Shown here: positions 5,675 to 10,986 of the stretch, in pieces
Layout of the letters: each line of letters begins with the position of its first letter
How positions within the stretch are numbered: position 1 is the first letter of the stretch
Source of the DNA: UBA5216 sp043743335
GTDB taxonomy: Bacteria; Pseudomonadota; Gammaproteobacteria; Burkholderiales; SG8-41
Assembly (NCBI GenBank): GCA_043743335.1
Contig: JAYTWR010000128.1
Location: 1 to 10,986, forward strand
Direction of reading: 5' to 3'
Length of the DNA: 10,986 nucleotides
Program-made: the position numbers and the translations under genes
The notes under the pieces: generated by a model
The model's input: the letters and a program-made list of their open reading frames with translations, nothing else
Told to the model about the DNA's origin: nothing
Databases searched by the model: none

Positions 5675-7165
5675 CTAATACCTCGGCAAATCAGGATGCG
5701 TCACCGCACCTGCATGCACATGCATGCGCCCCATTTCCGCACAGCGGTGCAGCGTGGGCACGGCTTTGCCGGGATTGAGCAGCCCGTCGGGATCAAAGGC
5801 TTTTTTCACCGCGTGAAACATCGCCAACTCCGGCGCGCGAAATTGGTTGCACATAGCATCAATTTTTTCTACGCCCACGCCGTGCTCACCGGTGATGGTG
5901 CCGCCGACATCAATCGACAGTTGCAGAATTTTCGCGCCAAATGCTTCTGTGCGCGCGAGTTCGCCGGGTTTGCTGGCGTCGTACAAAATGAGCGGATGCA
6001 GATTGCCGTCGCCAGCGTGGAACACGTTCATGCAGCGCAGGCCGTATTCTTTTGATAGATCGGCAATGGCCGTCAACAGTCGAGGCAGCGCGCGTTTGGG
6101 GATGGTGCCGTCCATGCAGTAGTAGTCGGGCGACACGCGGCCCGCAGCGGGGAATGCCGCTTTGCGCCCAGCCCAGAAGGTCACACGCTCGGCTTCCGAC
6201 TGCGACACGCGCACTTCGGTCGCGCCGCTTTGTTGCATCACGGCTTTCATGCGCGCGATTTCGTCGGCCACTTCTTCGGCGTTGCCGTCCGATTCGCACA
6301 GCAAAATCGCCTCGGCGTCGAGCGGATACCCGGCCTTCACAAACGGTTCCACAGCGCCGGTGGTGATTTTGTCCATCATTTCCAGCCCGGCGGGGATGAT
6401 GCCTGCAGCAATGATGTTGGCGACGGCTTGCCCGGCCTTAGTCACATCATCAAACGCTGCCAGCACGCACTGTGCGCGCTCGGGTTTGGGCAGTAGCTTC
6501 ACAGTGATTTCGGTGGTCACCGCAAGCAGGCCTTCGCTGCCGGTGAGTAACGCAGCTAAATCGTAGCCGGCAGCATCCAGCCCGCTGCCGCCGATTTCCA
6601 GCAGTTCGCCCTCAAATGTAAAAGCCTGTAAATTCAATAAGTTATGAACGGTCAGCCCGTATTTAAGGCAGTGCATGCCGCCGGAGTTTTCGGCCACGTT
6701 GCCGCCGATGGAGCAGGCGATTTGGCTGGACGGATCGGGCGCGTAATACAAACCATACGCAGCAGCCGCTTCGGAAATCGCCAGATTACGCACACCCGGC
6801 TGCACACGTGCGGTGCGGGCGAGCGGGTCAATCGCGATAATTTTCATCAACTTCGCCAGCGACAGCAACACACCATGGCCCAGCGGCAACGCGCCGGCTG
6901 AAAGCCCTGTGCCCGCGCCGCGCGGTACCACCGGCACTTGCAGGCGATGACAGGTTTGCAGCACGCGCTGCACCTGTGCTTCGGTTTCCGGCAACGCCAC
7001 CACCATCGGTAATTGGCGGAAGGCCGACAGGCCGTCGCACTCGTAGGGACGCACGTCCTCGGTGTTAAACAGCACTGACGACGCTGGCAGAAAAGCCCGC
7101 AATGCCGCCGCGACCTCGCGTTGGCGCACGGTGTCGATGGGGGCGGGCTTGTCCATTGCGCTCAT
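5675..7165 (-). CDS. glcD: Glycolate oxidase catalytic flavoprotein subunit GlcD
   Basis: This 496-residue FAD-linked subunit oxidises glycolate to glyoxylate. FAD-binding motifs include PRGAGTGLSAGALPL (81-95), DPSSQIACSIGGNVAENSGG (144-163) and LLTGSEGLLAVTTEITVKLLP (206-226). The C-terminal cap has the active-site and metal-site blocks HAGDGNLHP (383-391) and GEHGVGVEK (426-434), and ends near FDPDGLLNPGK (457-467). It is the first gene of glcDEF and diverges from the Bug gene. No Shine-Dalgarno is seen before ATG 7165, while a TAAAAT box lies 6 nt away, so the mRNA may be leaderless; Met4 is an alternative start. Neither the regulator GlcC nor the accessory GlcG is beside it. D-lactate or D-2-hydroxyglutarate dehydrogenases are related, but the glcE/glcF partners favour glycolate. 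Confidence 0.95.
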   Translation of the reverse strand: MSAMDKPAPIDTVRQREVAAALRAFLPASSVLFNTEDVRPYECDGLSAFRQLPMVVALPETEAQVQRVLQTCHRLQVPVVPRGAGTGLSAGALPLGHGVLLSLAKLMKIIAIDPLARTARVQPGVRNLAISEAAAAYGLYYAPDPSSQIACSIGGNVAENSGGMHCLKYGLTVHNLLNLQAFTFEGELLEIGGSGLDAAGYDLAALLTGSEGLLAVTTEITVKLLPKPERAQCVLAAFDDVTKAGQAVANIIAAGIIPAGLEMMDKITTGAVEPFVKAGYPLDAEAILLCESDGNAEEVADEIARMKAVMQQSGATEVRVSQSEAERVTFWAGRKAAFPAAGRVSPDYYCMDGTIPKRALPRLLTAIADLSKEYGLRCMNVFHAGDGNLHPLILYDASKPGELARTEAFGAKILQLSIDVGGTITGEHGVGVEKIDAMCNQFRAPELAMFHAVKKAFDPDGLLNPGKAVPTLHRCAEMGRMHVHAGAVTHPDLPRY

Positions 7166-7171
7166 GCGGGC

Positions 7172-7177
7172 ATTTTA
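7172..7177 (-). promoter_or_regulatory. Candidate -10 box of glcDEF (possible leaderless start)
   Basis: On the minus strand TAAAAT (7177-7172) is followed by only six bases (GCCCGC) before the glcD ATG. A transcript starting at the usual 6-7 nt distance would begin at or next to the start codon. No convincing -35 hexamer is seen at 16-18 nt upstream, so an activator may be needed. Assigned by eye. Confidence 0.3.
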
Positions 7178-7182
7178 GCGTA

Positions 7183-7211
7183 TTGACTCGGCGTAAGGCG
7201 CAGGGTACGTT
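7183..7211 (+). promoter_or_regulatory. Candidate promoter for the Bug-hyuB-hyuA set
   Basis: TTGACT (7183-7188) matches the sigma70 -35 consensus at five of six positions. With a 17-nt spacer it is followed by TACGTT (7206-7211), a weak -10 matching at three of six. The expected start near 7218 would leave a leader of about 18 nt containing the GGAG Shine-Dalgarno (7225-7228). It overlaps the region needed for glcD transcription on the other strand. Confidence 0.35.
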
Positions 7212-7235
7212 GCGCTATCGTTACGGAGACAAAGC

Positions 7236-8207
7236 ATGAAACTCGGCATGGCGTGTGTGGCGGTGTTATTCACGGTGATGGCGGTCGCGGGGCCGGCACT
7301 GGCCCAACAAAACTATCCGGCCCGCCCGGTGCGGCTGATTGTTCCTTTCCCTGCTGGCGGCGTAGCGGATGTGCTCGGGCGCATGACGGCGCAGAAACTC
7401 ACCGCGCAATACGGCCAGCAGATGGTGGTGGAAAATCGTGGCGGCTCCGGCGGACATGTGGGTGCGGAGTTGGCCGCGCGTGCGGCACCCGATGGTTACA
7501 CCCTTATGTTTGGCACCATCGGCATTCACGCGGCGTACGGTATTTATTCGAAGCTGTCGTACGATCCGTCACGCGATTTGCAGCCGGTGATTCTGCTCGC
7601 CGATTTGCCCAATATCCTGGTGGTGCATCCCTCTGTGCCGGTGAAGACCACCAAGGAGTTTATGGCATTGGCGAAGGCCAGACCGGGCGAGCTTAACTTC
7701 GGCACGGCAGGGGCGGGTTCATCCACGCACATGATCGCGGAGCTGTTTAACGTGGTAGCGGGTACCAAATTGCAGCATGTGCCGTACAAAGGTAGCGCGC
7801 CAGCGATGGCCGATTTGCTCGGCGGACAAATACACTTGATGTTTGAGAACCTGCCGGTGGCGATACAACATGTGCGCGGCGGTCGCATCCGCGCCATCGG
7901 CATGACCAGCCGCAGCCGCTCGCCCAGCATGCCCGAAGTGCCGACCATCGCCGAAACTGGCTTGCCGGAATACGAAGCCACCGCGTGGTTCACCATCGGC
8001 GCTACAGCAAAAATGCCGCAGGATATTGTGCGCAAGCTGAACGGCGACATCGACGCATGGATCAAGGCACCCGAGATGCAGGCGAAGTGGAAAGACATGG
8101 GCGTGACGCCGCTGGGTGGCTCGCCGGAAGTGGCCGCGAAGTTTTTTGCCAGCGAAGTGGTGAAGTGGAATCGGGTGATTAAGGCGGCTGGTATTCGAGC
8201 GGATTAG
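7236..8207 (+). CDS. Bug/TctC-family periplasmic solute-binding protein
   Basis: This 323-residue protein belongs to the Bug (TctC-like) family, extracytoplasmic receptors associated with tripartite tricarboxylate transporters and much expanded in Betaproteobacteria. A Sec signal peptide spans residues 1-23 (cleavage after Ala-Leu-Ala, before QQNYPARP). Family features follow: RLIVPFPAGGVADVLGR (32-48), VVENRGGSGGHVGAELAA (66-83), a PDGYTL turn, then GTAGAGSSTHM, VPYKG and the MPEVPTIAETG segment in the second lobe. The start is supported by GGAG 7 nt upstream. It leads directly into hyuB (34-nt gap), so it probably delivers the substrate, or a related compound, of the HyuA/HyuB enzyme. No TctA or TctB membrane gene is present, as is common for Bug proteins, which may share permeases encoded elsewhere. 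The ligand cannot be read from the sequence. Confidence 0.93.
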   Translation: MKLGMACVAVLFTVMAVAGPALAQQNYPARPVRLIVPFPAGGVADVLGRMTAQKLTAQYGQQMVVENRGGSGGHVGAELAARAAPDGYTLMFGTIGIHAAYGIYSKLSYDPSRDLQPVILLADLPNILVVHPSVPVKTTKEFMALAKARPGELNFGTAGAGSSTHMIAELFNVVAGTKLQHVPYKGSAPAMADLLGGQIHLMFENLPVAIQHVRGGRIRAIGMTSRSRSPSMPEVPTIAETGLPEYEATAWFTIGATAKMPQDIVRKLNGDIDAWIKAPEMQAKWKDMGVTPLGGSPEVAAKFFASEVVKWNRVIKAAGIRAD

Positions 8208-8241
8208 TGTCCTCCGTGACTAAGGGGTTTTAAACAAGACC

Positions 8242-9864
8242 ATGAGCAACAAATTTAACGCCGTCACCCTCGAAATGCTGTGGACGCGGCTCATTTCTAT
8301 CGTCGACGAAGCCGCTGCCGCGCTGGTACGCACGTCGTTCTCCACCATCGTGCGTGAGTCGAATGATTTTGCGTGTGTGTTGACCGATGCCCGCGGGCGT
8401 TCGTTGGCGCAGGCGACCGATAGCATTCCGTCGTTCATTGGCACAGTGCCGCGCACGATCAAGCATTTTCTTAACGAGTTCCCGGCGGAAACACTGGCGC
8501 CGGGCGACGTGTTGATTACCAACGATATTTGGCTCGGCACCGGGCACTTGCCAGACATCACTTGCGCCAAGCCGATTTTTCTGAAAAAGAAATTGGTCGG
8601 GTTTGCCGGTTCGGTGGCGCATGCGCCGGATATCGGCGGCAAAATGCGTTCGGCTGATGCGCGCGAGGTGTACGAAGAAGGCCTGCAAATCCCGATGATG
8701 AAGGTGATGCGCCAAGGCAAGCTCGATGAAACCTTCGAGCGTTTTGTGCGTAAAAACGTGCGTGTGCCCGATCAGACCATGGGCGATTTGTGGGCGCAGT
8801 TCACCGCGCTGCATTTGATGGAGCAGCGCGTGTTATCGGTGCTGGCCGACAACAAGCTTAATACGCTGGAACATCTGGCCGATGAAATTCATCATCGTTC
8901 CGAAGCGGCGATGCGCGCGGCGATACGCGAAGTGCCCAACGGCGTTTACCGCCACAGCGCGGTGTGCGATGGCTTTGAAAAACCCATTGAGTTGCACATG
9001 GTGATGACGGTCAATGATGAATCCATCAGCATCGACTTTGCCGGCTCAGCGGCACAAGTGCCGCGCTCGATTAACGTGTGTCTGGCCTACACCATTGCCT
9101 ACACGTCGTATGGCGTGAAGGCTGTGCTGTCGCCGAATATTCCGAACAACGAGGGCGTGCTGCGGCCCATTTCCATCACCGCACCGCAAGGTTCGATACT
9201 CAATTCCACGCCGCCGGCGGCGGGTGGCGCGCGTGCGCTGATGGGGCATTTTTTGCCGATGATGGTGATTACCGCGTTGGCCAAAGCCCTGCCACAAAAG
9301 GTGGTGGCGACTATCGGCTCGCCGCTGTGGTGCATCAACCTTTCGGGGGTGCGCACCAACGGCAAAAGTTTTACCAATCTGTTCTTCATGAATGGCGGCT
9401 TTGGCGCAGCGCATGATCGCGATGGCGCAAATGTGTTGAGCTGGCCGAGCAATATTTCGTCTACGCCAGTGGAAATGATCGAGCAGTTGTCGCCGCTGCA
9501 TGTGAAGCACCGGCGCTTGCGCACCGGCACTGGCGGACGCGGACGCTATCGCGGCGGCACAGGGCAGGAGATCGCGTTTGAGAACCGCAGTGAGACGCCG
9601 ATCACTGTGGCGTTTCTCGCGGAGCGTACCCGCGCAGAGACCGCGCCGCTGGGTATTGCGGGCGGCGAGGCAGGTGCGCCGGGTGAGGTGCTAGTCAACG
9701 GTGTGCGCACGGATCCGAAGGTGCAGCACGTGATTGCACCGGGCGGTACGATCGAGTTGAAGACGCCAGGTGGCGGCGGCTACGGCGCGGCAGCGCAGCG
9801 GGATGCGACGCGTCAGGAAACGGATCGTCTCGATGGTTACGTGAGCGAGGCCAAGCATGGCTGA
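8242..9864 (+). CDS. hyuB: Hydantoinase B/oxoprolinase-type subunit HyuB
   Basis: This 540-residue protein is the HyuB-type partner of HyuA. Together such pairs carry out ATP-dependent opening of cyclic amides (hydantoins, 5-oxoproline) or, in relatives, carboxylation of ketones such as acetone and acetophenone. Visible family blocks are SFSTIVRESNDFACVLTDA (32-50), the likely metal-site region NDIWLGTGHLPDIT (94-107) with SVAHAPDIGG (124-133), NVRVPDQTMGDLWAQ (172-186), PPAAGGARALMGHF (324-337), NGGFGAAHDRDG (384-395) and PGGGGYG (509-515). An AAGGGG lies 14 nt before the ATG, farther than ideal, but the N-terminus fits the family. The stop overlaps the hyuA start by 8 nt. The order hyuB-hyuA is the reverse of the more familiar hyuA-hyuB. 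The family cannot be narrowed to one substrate from sequence alone. Confidence 0.93.
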   Translation: MSNKFNAVTLEMLWTRLISIVDEAAAALVRTSFSTIVRESNDFACVLTDARGRSLAQATDSIPSFIGTVPRTIKHFLNEFPAETLAPGDVLITNDIWLGTGHLPDITCAKPIFLKKKLVGFAGSVAHAPDIGGKMRSADAREVYEEGLQIPMMKVMRQGKLDETFERFVRKNVRVPDQTMGDLWAQFTALHLMEQRVLSVLADNKLNTLEHLADEIHHRSEAAMRAAIREVPNGVYRHSAVCDGFEKPIELHMVMTVNDESISIDFAGSAAQVPRSINVCLAYTIAYTSYGVKAVLSPNIPNNEGVLRPISITAPQGSILNSTPPAAGGARALMGHFLPMMVITALAKALPQKVVATIGSPLWCINLSGVRTNGKSFTNLFFMNGGFGAAHDRDGANVLSWPSNISSTPVEMIEQLSPLHVKHRRLRTGTGGRGRYRGGTGQEIAFENRSETPITVAFLAERTRAETAPLGIAGGEAGAPGEVLVNGVRTDPKVQHVIAPGGTIELKTPGGGGYGAAAQRDATRQETDRLDGYVSEAKHG

Positions 9865-10986
9865 TTACGCGCTCGGCCTCGACATCGGCGGCACGTTCAC
9901 GGACATCGTGGTGTATGACGCCGCGCGCGGCACGTTCAGCGCGCACAAAGAACTCACCACGCCGGACGCGCCGCATCGCGGCGTGATCAGCGGCATCAAT
10001 CATTTGTTCAAATTGCAGGGCATCGCGCATCGCGACGTGACGCGCGTGGTACACGCGACTACGCTCTTTACCAACGCGTTGATTGAGCGCAAGGGTGCTG
10101 CTACCGGCTTGATCACCACAGCCGGCTTTCGCGACACGCTGGAATTGCGCCGCGAACACAAGTACGAACTCTACAACTTGTTCATGGAATTACCGCAGCC
10201 GCTGGTACGCCGCAGCCTGCGGCTGGAGGTGCCCGAGCGTATCGGCCCATGGGGGGAAATTGAGCAAGTTATTGATTTAAAAGAACTTTTAGTGCAAGCG
10301 CAAAAGCTCAAAACCGCAGGCGTGACGTCGCTGGCGATCACCTTGTTACATGCCTATGCGAACGATGCGCACGAAGTGGCGGCACGCGATGCCATCCACG
10401 AAAAATTTCCCGAACTGTTTGTGTCGCTGTCATCCGAAGTGGCACCGCAGATACGCGAGTACGAGCGCACGTCCACCACGGTGGCCAATGCCTACATCAA
10501 GCCGTTGGCTGACGGTTATCTCGATTTAATGCGCAGCGAAATCGCCAATCTCGGCATCAAAGCGCCACTGTTCATGATGCTTTCGAACGGCGGCTTGACG
10601 CATATCGACGAAGCCAAACGTGTGCCGATTCAGTTGCTGGAATCCGGCCCGGCGGCGGGCGCGCTGGCGGGATCGACGTTCGGCTTGCGTTCGAAAGCGC
10701 GTGACGTGTTGGCGTTTGACATGGGCGGCACCACGGCGAAGCTAGCGATTGTGGAAGACGGCGCGCCGTTGATCGCGGTTCAGTTTGAGGCAGGCCGCCA
10801 GCAGCGTTTTATGGAAGGCAGTGGGCTGCCGATCAATATTTCTACCATTGAGTTGATCGAAATCGGCGCGGGCGGCGGCAGCATTGAACCATCGACGCGC
10901 TGGGTTTGCTCAAAGTGGGGCCAGAGAGCGCGGGTGCCGCGCCCGGCCCGGCGTGTTATCAGCGCGGCGGTAGTGCGCCGACGGTA
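9857..10986 (+). CDS. hyuA: Hydantoinase A/oxoprolinase-type ATPase subunit HyuA, partial, with apparent frameshift
   Basis: The gene starts at ATG 9857, inside the end of hyuB, and runs off the right edge; about 376 codons of a usual 650-700 are present. HyuA subunits bind ATP through an actin-like fold and activate the substrate for HyuB. Visible motifs: GLDIGGTFTDIVVYD (7-21), the phosphate-1 loop; HATTLFTNALIERKGA (66-81); SSEVAPQIREYERTSTTVANA (split around 192-212); LSNGGLTHIDEA (242-253); ESGPAAGAL (262-270); and AFDMGGTTAKLAI (286-298), a second nucleotide-binding loop. After GAGGGSIE (337-344) the frame loses family similarity. One base removed from register, starting at 10891, the typical text returns (IDALGLLKVGPESAG, then PGPACY). 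The original frame stays open to the edge but reads as nonsense. Either the gene is broken or one base is missing from the assembly. Confidence 0.88.
   Translation, partial: MADYALGLDIGGTFTDIVVYDAARGTFSAHKELTTPDAPHRGVISGINHLFKLQGIAHRDVTRVVHATTLFTNALIERKGAATGLITTAGFRDTLELRREHKYELYNLFMELPQPLVRRSLRLEVPERIGPWGEIEQVIDLKELLVQAQKLKTAGVTSLAITLLHAYANDAHEVAARDAIHEKFPELFVSLSSEVAPQIREYERTSTTVANAYIKPLADGYLDLMRSEIANLGIKAPLFMMLSNGGLTHIDEAKRVPIQLLESGPAAGALAGSTFGLRSKARDVLAFDMGGTTAKLAIVEDGAPLIAVQFEAGRQQRFMEGSGLPINISTIELIEIGAGGGSIEPSTRWVCSKWGQRARVPRPARRVISAAVVRRR
10886..10891 (+). other. Apparent -1 nt frameshift in hyuA
   Basis: Up to GAA (10886-10888) the hyuA frame is family-like. The two bases CC (10889-10890) are then followed by ATC (10891-10893), which opens the correct continuation one frame over. 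One base is therefore missing relative to an intact gene. No homopolymer or slippery heptamer is present here. It lies about 96 nt from the window edge. Confidence 0.8.

Noticed and set aside
5675..7165. D-lactate or D-2-hydroxyglutarate dehydrogenase instead of GlcD
   Set aside because: The family motifs are shared, but the tightly coupled glcE and glcF partners fit the three-subunit glycolate oxidase better.
7544..8098. Minus-strand open frame of 184 codons
   Set aside because: Antisense to the Bug gene, which has a signal peptide and all family motifs.
8220..8814. Minus-strand open frames of 166-194 codons
   Set aside because: Antisense to hyuB; no family similarity and no ribosome-binding site.

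Overview
The window reads as a piece of a GC-rich betaproteobacterial chromosome, most likely Burkholderiales or a close relative. The inference rests on gene content: a Bug/TctC-type periplasmic binding protein, a glcDEF glycolate oxidase cluster, a membrane-anchored TAXI binding protein of the kind common in that group, HyuA/HyuB proteins, and GC-rich palindromic intergenic repeats. No rRNA, tRNA, phage gene, transposase or CRISPR array is visible.

Layout. Bases 1-376 carry no gene; they hold two GC-rich hairpin repeats and a palindromic element of about 170 bp that ends just beyond the methyltransferase stop. Five genes then run leftward on the minus strand. In transcription order they are glcD (7165-5675), glcE (5672-4590), glcF (4565-3321), a TAXI-type solute-binding protein with two membrane segments (3229-1793), and a solitary N4/N6-type DNA methyltransferase (1612-377). 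A 70 bp divergent control region (7166-7235) separates glcD from a rightward set: a Bug-type binding protein (7236-8207), hyuB (8242-9864) and hyuA (9857 to the window edge).

How the genes fit together. GlcD, GlcE and GlcF form the membrane-associated FAD/Fe-S enzyme that oxidises glycolate (or a similar 2-hydroxyacid) to glyoxylate. The rightward set looks like a binding protein plus a two-subunit ATP-dependent hydantoinase/oxoprolinase-type amidohydrolase. The face-to-face promoters suggest, but do not prove, that the two halves are co-regulated. Both binding proteins lack a permease gene in the window.

Nothing here is clearly an undescribed system. The points most worth a second look are: an apparent 1-nt frameshift in hyuA about 100 nt from the window edge; Shine-Dalgarno sites of the methyltransferase and TAXI genes that can be folded into hairpins; a perfect-period 13-bp tandem repeat abutting the TAXI stop codon; the nested palindromic element at 188-357; and a glcD start that looks leaderless and overlaps the divergent promoter.
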